Shown here in pieces: positions 18,824-26,699 of a stretch of DNA of 64,000 bases. A program made the translations under genes and the position numbers. This stretch comes from Thalassospira xiamenensis M-5 = DSM 17429. Its GTDB lineage: Bacteria > Pseudomonadota > Alphaproteobacteria > Rhodospirillales > Thalassospiraceae. The stretch is taken from contig NZ_CP004388.1 of assembly GCF_000300235.2 (NCBI RefSeq), positions 4,162,001-4,226,000 of the forward strand, written 5' to 3'. Every line of letters starts with the position of its first letter. Position 1 is the first letter of the stretch. The notes under the pieces are model-generated. The model saw only the letters and a program-made list of their open reading frames with translations, was not told the origin of the DNA and searched no databases.

Positions 18824-19932
18824 CAGGATGCCCCCTGTTCGGACGATTGGCGTGCGCCGGAAAGTGACGGGGCCATTCGTGCTTCAACCGGGATATGATT
18901 TGCAATCCATGCGGCCAATTCAGGTAAATTGCGGTCTGCATCGCGCAGGATCAATTCCCAGCAGCGCGGGATGAAATCAAAATAGCGCTGCTTGCCTGCC
19001 TTGATGGCAAGCCAGCCAAACCGGCCCAGTATCCTGAAATTCCGAACCATATTACAGGCCATATATGATGTTTCGAAATCGGAATGATCCAGATTTTCGA
19101 AGGCTGCACAATAACGATCCTTCAGACTGGCTTCGAGTTCCGAACCGATATCATGTCGGACATCACGCAATAACGACACCAGATCATAGGGCCGTGGTGC
19201 AATTGCCGCGTCCTGAAAATCAATGATCCCGCAATCCTCGCCGCCCTCGTCATTTTCAACCAGCATCAGGTTATCGACGTGATAGTCACGGTGAATGATG
19301 ACTGTGCCGGTTTTCCAGCATGACGGCAAAACGCCATCCAGCATCACATCAAAATCAATCATGGCCTGATTGCGTCGGACCGGATCGGCAATGATCAGCG
19401 GCAGATAGTCATCCTTGAAGCTTTTCAGCATGCGCCTGAAATTATCCGGCCCGTAAACCACCAGATCGGCCTCTGCCTGCATCCCGGCCTGCGCCGTTTT
19501 TGTATCGCAATAGCGATGCAGGTTAATCAACTGATCCACCGCCCGAAGATAAAGGGCCGGTTTGGACGCCCCGTTCTGGTCGAGCGCCCGTGTAAAGGTC
19601 AGATCGCCAAAATCCTCGATCAGGACAAGACCCTGCGACACATCGCTGGCATAGATTGCAGGTACGCGCCAGCCTGCCTGCATGAACAGGTCTGTCGTTG
19701 TCATCACGGGCGCCACAGATGTCGGGCGTTCGGGATTCTCATGGAGGCCGTGCGGATCAACGCTGATGGCATCAATGGGAAAATCCATCAACAAAGCGGT
19801 GCGGCGACCGTCATCCAGACGATAGTATTTCCGTGCAGAGGCGTCATCGACCAACGGCACCGGCACCACATCACGCCAGCCGTTTTTCCCAAGGAAAAGA
19901 TCAATCACATCCTGTCGTGCCGCCGCATTCAT
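18823..19932 (-). CDS. amgK: Anomeric MurNAc/GlcNAc kinase, aminoglycoside phosphotransferase family
   Basis: This 369-residue kinase of the APH/choline-kinase fold has the catalytic loop VIIHRDYHVDNLML and the metal-binding segment GIIDFQDAAIAPRPYDL. In the recycling pathway it uses ATP to phosphorylate MurNAc (or GlcNAc) at the anomeric carbon. It sits between tsaE (four-base overlap) and murU (one-base overlap). That tight order, common in alphaproteobacteria, supports the recycling role over antibiotic modification. Its N-terminus (DLFLGKNGW) is typical of the family. Confidence 0.85.
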   Translation of the reverse strand: MNAAARQDVIDLFLGKNGWRDVVPVPLVDDASARKYYRLDDGRRTALLMDFPIDAISVDPHGLHENPERPTSVAPVMTTTDLFMQAGWRVPAIYASDVSQGLVLIEDFGDLTFTRALDQNGASKPALYLRAVDQLINLHRYCDTKTAQAGMQAEADLVVYGPDNFRRMLKSFKDDYLPLIIADPVRRNQAMIDFDVMLDGVLPSCWKTGTVIIHRDYHVDNLMLVENDEGGEDCGIIDFQDAAIAPRPYDLVSLLRDVRHDIGSELEASLKDRYCAAFENLDHSDFETSYMACNMVRNFRILGRFGWLAIKAGKQRYFDFIPRCWELILRDADRNLPELAAWIANHIPVEARMAPSLSGARQSSEQGAS

Positions 19933-20405
19933 GACGTAACCTCATCGAGATTTTCAATGCGCTTCTGCCAATCGGCACCGTGCGGAAAAAGCTGAAACAC
20001 CCGCGCATCAATTGTTGATCCGGGTTCGATATGAATATCAAGACGATTTTCGGGCGTCAGATATTCCAGCCGGTCAGGCCATTCAATCAGACTGACGCCA
20101 TCGGCAAAGGCATCTTCGATATCAAGCTCGTGGATTTCTTCGGGATCGGACAACCGATACAAATCGAAATGCCAGACAGGGATGGGGTCAAGTTCGTAAA
20201 TCTGCACCAGGGTGAAGGTCGGACTGGGAACTTCTTCATGCGGATTGTTGGCCAACGCACGGATATAGGCCCGGCAAAAGGCACTTTTCCCCATGCCCAG
20301 TGTCCCATGCATCAGGATCACGTCACCCGGCTTTGCCAATGCGGCAAGTTTCCCGGCAAGGGCTTCTGTCCCGTTCTGGTCGCTGACAGTAACTGTCCTG
20401 GTCAT
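19929..20405 (-). CDS. tsaE: tRNA threonylcarbamoyladenosine biosynthesis ATPase TsaE
   Basis: This 158-residue ATPase works with TsaB and TsaD to make t6A37 in ANN-decoding tRNAs. The P-loop MHGTLGMGKSAF and the family motifs EVPSPTFTLVQIY and HFDLYRLSDPEEI are visible. The start is the ATG at 20405 (MTRTVTVSDQNG). An in-frame TTG twelve bases upstream has no better ribosome site. It heads the overlapping operon tsaE-amgK-murU-addB-addA. TsaD is encoded elsewhere in the window at 40.4-41.5 kb. Confidence 0.93.
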   Translation of the reverse strand: MTRTVTVSDQNGTEALAGKLAALAKPGDVILMHGTLGMGKSAFCRAYIRALANNPHEEVPSPTFTLVQIYELDPIPVWHFDLYRLSDPEEIHELDIEDAFADGVSLIEWPDRLEYLTPENRLDIHIEPGSTIDARVFQLFPHGADWQKRIENLDEVTS

Positions 20406-20431
20406 GATATCCGTCAATTGATTGCAAGCTG

Positions 20432-20447
20432 ACCCTATTTGTAGGGT
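20432..20447. promoter_or_regulatory. Small perfect hairpin/dyad upstream of tsaE
   Basis: ACCCTA (20432-20437) and TAGGGT (20442-20447) flank TTTG, 27 bases upstream of the tsaE start. It may be a leader hairpin or an operator. The evidence is only the symmetry. Confidence 0.25.
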
Positions 20448-20635
20448 GACGGGACCATCCTTCGCAATGATTTTACGTACAAGGATAAAGGCAACCCGCG
20501 CACAAGGTTAAAAACGGCGGGAAAGGCCGGTTTACATTGCGATAACCGGTCCCAAATGTTATCTCGCACATATATGATTCAGGCTATGAATTACCGTCGC
20601 TTTTATCGACCTGATGTTATTTGGATGGAATGAAC

Positions 20636-21658
20636 ATGTCAGACGCATCGTACAGCACCGATATCGCCATAATTGGCGCTGGCCCTGTCGGGCTTTTCGC
20701 CGTTTTCGAAGCCGGAATGCTGGGGCTTAAAACACATGTCATTGATGCGCTTGATATGGTTGGCGGGCAATGCAGCGCGCTTTATCCCGAAAAGCCGATT
20801 TTCGATATCCCGGCCCATCCGCAAATTGCCGGTCAGGACCTGATTGATCAGCTTGCCAAACAGGCCGCCCCGTTCGAGCCCACCTATCATCTCGGTCAGC
20901 AGGTGATCAAACTTGAAAAGCGCGACGATGGACGTTTCACGCTGGAAACATCCGTCGGGGCGGTAATTGATGCCGGTGCGGTTGTGATTGCCGCGGGTTG
21001 CGGTGCCTTTGGCCCGAACAAACCGCCGATGGACGGCCTTGAAGATTACGAAGGCAGCGGCGGCGTTCAGTATTACGTCAAACGCCGTGCCGATTTCGCC
21101 GGTAAGAAGGTTGTGATTGCCGGTGGCGGCGATTCGGCTGTTGATTGGGCGCTTTCCCTTCATGACATCGCCGAAAAGGTCATGGTTGTTCATCGTCGCC
21201 CGAAATTCCGCGCAGCCCCTGACAGCAGCGCAAAATTGCAGGCCCTTGCCGAAGCCGGAAAGATCGAGATGGTCATCCCCTATCAGCTCAAGAGCCTCAA
21301 GGGTGACAATGGCAAGCTTTCCCATGTCGTCGTTGCCACACTTAAGGGCGAGGAACTTGCACTGGAAGCAGATCACCTGTTGCCGTTCTTTGGCCTTGCC
21401 ATGGAACTGGGTCCGATTGCCGATTGGGGCCTTAACCTTGATCGCAACCATATCGGTGTGACGCAGGCCACCATGGCAACGTCGGTTCCTGGCATCTTCG
21501 CAATTGGCGATATCGCGACCTATGACCACAAACTGAAACTGATCCTGTCAGGCTTTGCCGAAGGAGCCAGCGCCATCCATGCCGCGCGCAGCTACCTGTT
21601 CCCCGATAAGGAATTCCATTTCGAATATTCCACCACGACGGGCGTTCCGGCGGAATAA
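20636..21658 (+). CDS. Ferredoxin/flavodoxin-NADP+ reductase, thioredoxin-reductase-like
   Basis: This 340-residue FAD/NAD(P) enzyme belongs to the TrxR-like ferredoxin-NADP+ reductases. The FAD motif is IAIIGAGPVGLFAVFEAG, with GGQCSALYPEKPIFDIP after it and the NADPH motif VVIAGGGDSAVDWALSL. The CxxC active site of true thioredoxin reductase is missing: the segment reads AGCGAFGP with no paired cysteine. That places it as electron supply to ferredoxin or flavodoxin. The ATG at 20636 follows GGATGGA at good spacing; an in-frame TTG (20621) and an ATG (20630) are alternatives. It diverges from tsaE. Confidence 0.9.
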   Translation: MSDASYSTDIAIIGAGPVGLFAVFEAGMLGLKTHVIDALDMVGGQCSALYPEKPIFDIPAHPQIAGQDLIDQLAKQAAPFEPTYHLGQQVIKLEKRDDGRFTLETSVGAVIDAGAVVIAAGCGAFGPNKPPMDGLEDYEGSGGVQYYVKRRADFAGKKVVIAGGGDSAVDWALSLHDIAEKVMVVHRRPKFRAAPDSSAKLQALAEAGKIEMVIPYQLKSLKGDNGKLSHVVVATLKGEELALEADHLLPFFGLAMELGPIADWGLNLDRNHIGVTQATMATSVPGIFAIGDIATYDHKLKLILSGFAEGASAIHAARSYLFPDKEFHFEYSTTTGVPAE

Positions 21659-21687
21659 GCACACAGCAGAAAAAGGAAAAGCACACC

Positions 21688-22101
21688 ATGCCCGCAGCCA
21701 ATAAAACCACCCTTCATTCCGGCGGTTGTCTGTGTGGCGCGGTGCGCTTTTCCATTTCTGGCGATCCGACGGGCGGCAATCATTGCCATTGCGGCATGTG
21801 CCGCAAAGACAGCGGTTCAGGCGTCTCAACCTTCGTCACCTTTCCGACCGCGACCCTGAAATGGGATGGCAAACCGGCCGAGTTTGAAAGTTCACCCAAC
21901 CGGTTTCGTGGCTTTTGTCCGACATGCGGATCAAGCCTGACCTGGCGGCACGGCGACTATCCCGACTTCCTCGATTTCCGGCTGGGCAGCTTCGACGACC
22001 CGACGCCCTTCAAGGCGAAAAAGCATCTGTGGGTGAGTACGGCCCTGCCCAGCTTTGCGGGAATTGATCCCGATATCGAACATATCGATCAATCCAGCTG
22101 A
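21688..22101 (+). CDS. GFA-family (CENP-V/GFA domain) zinc protein
   Basis: This 137-residue protein has the GFA fold with cysteine pairs for structural and catalytic zinc: GGCLCGAVRF, HCHCGMCRKDSG and FCPTCGSS. Founder proteins were described as glutathione-dependent formaldehyde-activating enzymes. Most family members have no proven substrate, so the catalytic role is uncertain. AAAAAGG precedes the ATG. It lies 29 bases after the reductase gene and probably shares its transcript. Confidence 0.88.
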   Translation: MPAANKTTLHSGGCLCGAVRFSISGDPTGGNHCHCGMCRKDSGSGVSTFVTFPTATLKWDGKPAEFESSPNRFRGFCPTCGSSLTWRHGDYPDFLDFRLGSFDDPTPFKAKKHLWVSTALPSFAGIDPDIEHIDQSS

Positions 22102-22122
22102 CCGGGCAGCATTGTACTTTTC

Positions 22123-22917
22123 CTAGACCGTCGGCACCGTACCGCCATCAATGGTGTATTCCGCGCCATGAATTGATGACGCCCGGCTTGATGCCAGAAA
22201 GGCAATCAATTCTGCGACTTCTTCCGGCTGCGCCGGACGTCCCAAGGGGATGCCGCCCAAAGCATCAAGGATGCTTTGGCGTGCGGCTTCCTCGCTGATA
22301 CCGCCGCCTTCTGCAATCCGTTCGACCATCGCCTTTGAGGCATCGGTATAAATCCACCCCGGCGCAACGGCATTGACCCGAACACCTTTGGGGCCGACTT
22401 CCTTTGACAGAACCTTGCTGTAAGTCGTAAGCGCGGCCTTTGCTGCGGCGTAGGCGGTTGTTGCGTCAAATAACGGCAAACGCCGCTGAATTGAAGAGGT
22501 ATGCACAACAACACCACTGCCGCGCCTGATCATTTCCGGCACCAGACAGCGATCCAACCGCACAGCCGCCATCAGGTTAAGGTTCAATTCCTTTTCCCAA
22601 CCGGCATCGTCGATCACGGCAAAGCCACCGGACGGGTTTGACGACCCACCCAGAACGTGGATCAGGATATCAACTCCTCCCATGCGTTCTTGTGCAGCTG
22701 CGGCGAGTTTTTCGACACCCGCCGTGGTCGAAAGGTCCGCCTGGACATAGCAATCGCTGTCGATATCATCGGGTTTTTCGCCCCGCGCCGCCGTAAGCAG
22801 GGTTCCGCCACCCGCCATCATGCGTTCAAAAACGGCCTTTCCTGTACCTTTGGTACCGCCGGTTACAATTATGCGTTTTTGCGCAAATTCCTGCGCAGGA
22901 TCTGGAAGCTGAAACAT
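22123..22917 (-). CDS. Short-chain dehydrogenase/reductase (SDR)
   Basis: This 264-residue classical SDR has the nucleotide motif TGGTKGTGKA (about residues 20-29), the conserved VHTSSIQRR serine strand, the YAAAKAAL catalytic Tyr-Lys pair and the C-terminal IDGGTVPTV. It oxidises or reduces a carbonyl/alcohol with NAD(P)H; the substrate cannot be told. The start has no clear Shine-Dalgarno sequence. Upstream on the same strand is the NTF2-like gene controlled next to an HxlR regulator. The SDR may be part of that inducible unit. Confidence 0.88.
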   Translation of the reverse strand: MFQLPDPAQEFAQKRIIVTGGTKGTGKAVFERMMAGGGTLLTAARGEKPDDIDSDCYVQADLSTTAGVEKLAAAAQERMGGVDILIHVLGGSSNPSGGFAVIDDAGWEKELNLNLMAAVRLDRCLVPEMIRRGSGVVVHTSSIQRRLPLFDATTAYAAAKAALTTYSKVLSKEVGPKGVRVNAVAPGWIYTDASKAMVERIAEGGGISEEAARQSILDALGGIPLGRPAQPEEVAELIAFLASSRASSIHGAEYTIDGGTVPTV

Positions 22918-22967
22918 TTTCGGGTCGCTTGTTTTGTTGGGAAAATTGCGTCAAAAATCGCGGTCGA

Positions 22968-23285
22968 TTAGCCGATCAAAAGCTTTTCGATCTTGCCATT
23001 CGCAAGTTCGAACCGATAATCAAGTTCAATCGGACTGTTGGGGAAGTCACCGCTGACCTTGGCTTTCACCGCAATTTGTTCAGCTATATGGGCAACTTCA
23101 ATCGGCTCGGCGACAAAGTTGTATTTTGCTTTGACGTCTTCCATCCATTTGCCGATTTCGGGTTGGCCGTGATGGCGTTGCTTTTCGTCTTCGACAATTG
23201 CAGTTTCATTGAAAGCCGCAACCTTCTGGGCAACGCTATTGGATGGATCAAAATATGCGGTGATCGGTTCAGGGAGTTTGATCAT
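22968..23285 (-). CDS. NTF2/SnoaL-like small protein
   Basis: This 105-residue protein resembles SnoaL/NTF2-like fold proteins: an early FNETA segment, an internal WMEDVKAKYNF helix and an alternating-strand C-terminus. The start is the ATG at 23285 (MIKLPEPITAYFD), eight bases after AGGAAC. A longer frame from 23342 would run into the regulator's operator. It diverges from an hxlR gene across 103 bases that hold a strong dyad. HxlR regulators usually control their divergent neighbour, so this gene and perhaps the SDR are the likely targets. The function is unknown. Confidence 0.7.
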   Translation of the reverse strand: MIKLPEPITAYFDPSNSVAQKVAAFNETAIVEDEKQRHHGQPEIGKWMEDVKAKYNFVAEPIEVAHIAEQIAVKAKVSGDFPNSPIELDYRFELANGKIEKLLIG

Positions 23286-23351
23286 CTTGTTTGTTCCTGT
23301 CTGTTTGCTTGTCAGGCAGGCATTTTTCAAACAAACTCCCATTTTGGGAAG

Positions 23352-23371
23352 TACGTACTTTAAAGTAAGTA
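23352..23371. promoter_or_regulatory. Probable HxlR operator
   Basis: TACGTACTTTAAAGTAAGTA is a 20-base near-perfect palindrome with one mismatched pair, centred on ACTTTAAAGT. It lies 18 bases before the hxlR start and 66 bases before the divergent gene. Operators of characterised HxlR proteins have this GTAC-TTTAAA-GTAC flavour. Confidence 0.7.
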
Positions 23372-23388
23372 ACTAACAGGCTTGAAGC

Positions 23389-23730
23389 ATGGCGAAAACC
23401 TACACGCCGGTCACTGCGGCATCAGACGTCGAAACGATCTTTAAAATGCTTGAAGGTCGATGGAAGCTGATCATTCTTTTCCATCTGTTTGGCGGCAAGG
23501 TGCAACGTTATTCAGATCTGGAAAAGCTGATCCCGGGCATTTCGCAAAAGATGCTCGCCCAGCAGCTTCGACAGCTTGAAGCCGATGGCATCATCGAACG
23601 CAAAGTTTACCCGGTGGTGCCGCCCAAGGTCGAATATCGCATGAGCGAATGGGGCCAATCATTGTGCCCCGCATTGGATGCCCTGCTTAAATGGGCAGAA
23701 GCCCGTCCTGCCGAACTGAAAGTTGGCTGA
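23389..23730 (+). CDS. HxlR-family winged-helix transcriptional regulator
   Basis: This 113-residue MarR-like winged-helix protein shows the family features: FKMLEGRWKLIILFHLFGG (helix and recognition region start), RYSDLEKLIPGISQKMLAQQ (recognition helix) and the wing DGIIERKVYPVVPPKVEY. HxlR proteins often respond to reactive aldehydes, quinones or redox stress. No cysteine occurs in this one, so a thiol switch is unlikely. It probably represses itself and the divergent NTF2-like gene through the dyad at 23352-23371. Confidence 0.92.
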   Translation: MAKTYTPVTAASDVETIFKMLEGRWKLIILFHLFGGKVQRYSDLEKLIPGISQKMLAQQLRQLEADGIIERKVYPVVPPKVEYRMSEWGQSLCPALDALLKWAEARPAELKVG

Positions 23731-23771
23731 CGATCATTGGCCGATAACCCGATACCCGAAACCGAACCGCG

Positions 23772-24230
23772 TCAAGCCGAAACCCCAAGAAAATCTTCAA
23801 GAACACCAACGATCATCCCGTGATCCTCGTGCGAGGCAAGGCCGGAAACGGTGATTGCCGCGATCACGCCAACGCCTTTGACGCGAACCGGGAAACTGCC
23901 GCCGTGGTCGGCATAATCGGCGAAATCAATCCCGTGATCGGCAAGCGTTTTGCCCTTGGCCTTCAACGCCAATCCGAACTGCATCGATGATTGATGTTCG
24001 CGAAGGGTCAGACTGCTTTTGCGATATGCCCAGGAATCATTGGCGGGTTTTGCCCCCAAAAGGGCCGCGTGGAACAGGGTGCGATCAGATGTACGGATGT
24101 CGACGACGACCGGGGCTCTCTGTGCCCGTGCCACTGCCACGAGGGCCGATCCGATTTCCCACGCCGTTTCCTCGTCAAAGCGATCAAAGACAAGGATGGC
24201 TTCCTGACGTTGAAGAATTTCAAGATCCAT
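23772..24230 (-). CDS. UPF0303 / heme-degrading-domain (HbpS-like) protein
   Basis: This 152-residue protein belongs to the UPF0303 family (Pfam GlcG/HbpS-like, related to yeast YBR137W). Typical segments are ILVFDRFDEETAWEIG, VVVDIRTSDRTLFHAALLG and the C-terminal VSGLASHEDHGMIVGVLEDF. The start is the ATG at 24230 (MDLEILQRQEA), seven bases after AGGAG; the longer frame from 24323 has no such site. Family members fold like HbpS but no activity is firmly assigned. Confidence 0.82.
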   Translation of the reverse strand: MDLEILQRQEAILVFDRFDEETAWEIGSALVAVARAQRAPVVVDIRTSDRTLFHAALLGAKPANDSWAYRKSSLTLREHQSSMQFGLALKAKGKTLADHGIDFADYADHGGSFPVRVKGVGVIAAITVSGLASHEDHGMIVGVLEDFLGVSA

Positions 24231-24306
24231 AGCGGGCTCCTGCAGCAAAACGGTATGACGACCTATCCATAACGCATGGCACGAATTGCCGAAAGCCCTC
24301 AAAGAA

Positions 24307-24338
24307 AAAGGCTGCATCCCCAATGGGATGCAGCCTTT
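24307..24338. terminator. Intrinsic terminator downstream of lepA
   Basis: AAAGGCTGCATCCC (24307-24320) and GGGATGCAGCCTTT (24325-24338) form a perfect 14-bp stem on a CAAT loop, with a T-run on the minus strand. It lies 22 bases beyond the lepA stop. Confidence 0.85.
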
Positions 24339-24360
24339 GTTTCGATACCGTAATATCGAT

Positions 24361-26166
24361 TTATTTATCGTCGCTCATTTTAAGGGCGTTGATAAAGGCC
24401 GACTGTGGAATTTCGACCTTACCGAACTGGCGCATCTTTTTCTTACCGGCCTTCTGTTTGTCCAGAAGTTTGCGTTTACGCGACACGTCACCGCCATAAC
24501 ATTTGGCTGTCACGTCTTTACGCATCGCAGAAACCGTTTCACGTGCGATCACCTTGCCGCCGATGGCGGCCTGAATGGCGACCTTGAACATCTGGCGCGG
24601 GATAAGGTCCTTAAGACGTTTGCAAATCTCGCGGCCCCGATGTTCGGCAGCAGACCGGTGAACCATCAATGCAAGCGCATCAACCGGCTCTTCGTTGACC
24701 AGAATGGATACCTTGACCAGATCGCTTTCATCGTAGCCCGCCAGTTCGTAATCAAAGCTGGCATAGCCACGCGAAATCGATTTCAGGCGGTCATAGAAAT
24801 CAAACACCACCTCGTTCAGCGGTAGTTTGTAAACCGCCATCGCCCGGTTCCCGACATAGGTCAGGTCCTGCTGAATGCCGCGACGTTCGGTGCAAAGCGT
24901 CAGAATGCCGCCAAGATATTCGTCCGGCACCATGATGGATGCCTTGATCCAGGGTTCTTCAATGGCCTTGATCTTGGTGACATCGGGGAAATCCGCCGGG
25001 TTGTGCAGCAGAATATCTTCGCCCTTGGTCATCGAGATTTTATAGGAAACCGACGGTGCCGTGGTGATCAGATCAAGTTCAAACTCACGTTCAAGACGTT
25101 CCTGAATGATTTCAAGATGCAAAAGCCCAAGGAAGCCACAGCGGAAACCAAGCCCCAGTGCGGTCGAGTTTTCCGGCTCGAACTGGAAGGATGCATCGTT
25201 AAGGTGCAGCTTTTCAAGCGCATCACGCAGCACGTCATATTCGCTGGTATCAACCGGGAAAATGCCACAGAACACTACCGGAATAGACGGTTTGAAACCG
25301 GCAAGCGGTTTTGCGCAGGGACGTTTTTCTTCGGTAATCGTGTCACCGACTTCGCATTCGGCAACGGTTTTCATACCACAATTGATAAAGCCGACTTCAC
25401 CCGGCCCCATTTCATCAAGCGCAAGCGGCTTGGGCGTGAACACGCCAACACGGTCAACCGTGTGGGTGACCTTGGCGTTCATGAAGCGGATTTTCTGGCC
25501 TTTTTTCAGGGTGCCTTCTTTGACACGCACCAGAATCATCACGCCAAGATAGGAATCGTACCAGCTATCAACCAGCAGGACTTCAAGCGGCGCCGCCGGA
25601 TCGCCCGTCGGAGCAGGTAAACGATGCACCAATGCTTCAAGCACATCGGGAACACCAAGACCGGTTTTGGCCGAAATCATCAGCGCGTCACTGGCGTCAA
25701 TGCCAATCACTTCTTCGATCTGTTCCTTGACGCGGTCCGGTTCTGCGGCGGGCAGATCAACCTTGTTCAGGACAGGCACGATTTCGTGGTTGTTATCAAT
25801 CGCCTGATAAACGTTGGCCAGCGTCTGCGCTTCGACGCCCTGGGCGGCATCAACCACCAGAAGCGATCCTTCGCACGCGGCAAGCGAACGCGACACTTCA
25901 TAGGCAAAATCGACGTGACCCGGCGTATCCATCAGGTTCAGGGTATATTCCTGACCATCCTTGGCCGTGTATTTCAAACGCACGGCCTGCGACTTGATGG
26001 TGATCCCGCGTTCGCGTTCGATATCCATCGAGTCGAGGACCTGCTCGGACATCTCGCGATCGGTAAGACCACCGGTAAGCTGGATCAAACGATCGGCCAG
26101 GGTCGATTTACCGTGGTCGATATGCGCGATAATCGAAAAGTTTCGAATGTTCTTAAGATCGGTCAT
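24361..26166 (-). CDS. lepA: Elongation factor 4 (LepA)
   Basis: This 601-residue translational GTPase, related to EF-G, acts on stalled or mispositioned ribosomes and in 30S biogenesis. G motifs are [10 protein letters not shown] (G1), DTPGHVDF (G3) and NKVDLPAA (G4). The unique C-terminal domain is present ([18 protein letters not shown]). The length matches the family. It is monocistronic, bounded by a terminator on one side and a 533-base gap on the other. Confidence 0.98.
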   Translation of the reverse strand: MTDLKNIRNFSIIAHIDHGKSTLADRLIQLTGGLTDREMSEQVLDSMDIERERGITIKSQAVRLKYTAKDGQEYTLNLMDTPGHVDFAYEVSRSLAACEGSLLVVDAAQGVEAQTLANVYQAIDNNHEIVPVLNKVDLPAAEPDRVKEQIEEVIGIDASDALMISAKTGLGVPDVLEALVHRLPAPTGDPAAPLEVLLVDSWYDSYLGVMILVRVKEGTLKKGQKIRFMNAKVTHTVDRVGVFTPKPLALDEMGPGEVGFINCGMKTVAECEVGDTITEEKRPCAKPLAGFKPSIPVVFCGIFPVDTSEYDVLRDALEKLHLNDASFQFEPENSTALGLGFRCGFLGLLHLEIIQERLEREFELDLITTAPSVSYKISMTKGEDILLHNPADFPDVTKIKAIEEPWIKASIMVPDEYLGGILTLCTERRGIQQDLTYVGNRAMAVYKLPLNEVVFDFYDRLKSISRGYASFDYELAGYDESDLVKVSILVNEEPVDALALMVHRSAAEHRGREICKRLKDLIPRQMFKVAIQAAIGGKVIARETVSAMRKDVTAKCYGGDVSRKRKLLDKQKAGKKKMRQFGKVEIPQSAFINALKMSDDK

Positions 26167-26167
26167 A

Positions 26168-26699
26168 TGGCTGCTTCTGGCACTGGGCGATGGTTATGTC
26201 AAAAATTCGGTTCGGTTTTTGCCAAAACTTGATCGCATTTCACATCGATCATTTATCACAAAGCCGGTGTCACGCCGTTTGCATCCTCCCGGTCAGCCCA
26301 CCCAATCAGGGCAGCGACATCTGGAAAGGCACGGCAGTAAAAGTTGTGCTGCCGCGGAGCAAGCGGGCGATACCGGCAATTTCGGATCGTCTTGGCCGTC
26401 CTGGCGATAAAAACCAATCGCCAACAGCGGGTTTATAGGGGTTTTTAACTTCAATTAGAAGCACTGTGTTTGAATTCGGTTCTGCGAATTCGCCTTCACC
26501 CTGCCCCGGATTTGCATGATCGTCCCTTCCTGATGGCAACAACATGCCCCGAACAAGAGCAAGTTGCTGTCACCGCGCGATTTTTTATATGAGATCATCC
26601 GCATTATTGCCGGTTGAAAGCTTTTCAACCCGACCAAAAAAACATAGGCTTTGATCACGGGGCAGTTAGGCAGGACAAGGCAAGGGTGCAACAAAGAAA
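26168..26699. other. 533-base non-coding gap between lepA and the sensor kinase
   Basis: No credible ORF or tRNA is visible. The only structure I can point to is a perfect 7-bp hairpin, TGGCGAT (26402-26408) with ATCGCCA (26417-26423), lacking a T-tail. The gap must hold the divergent promoters of lepA and the kinase. Confidence 0.5.

Noticed and set aside
18823-19932. Aminoglycoside resistance kinase
   Set aside because: It has the APH fold, but position between tsaE and murU and the anomeric kinase pairing favour a cell-wall recycling role.
26402-26423. Perfect 7-bp hairpin in the lepA-kinase gap considered as part of a structured RNA
   Set aside because: It has no T-tail, no second helix and no match to the signal recognition particle or 6S RNA motifs I could look for.
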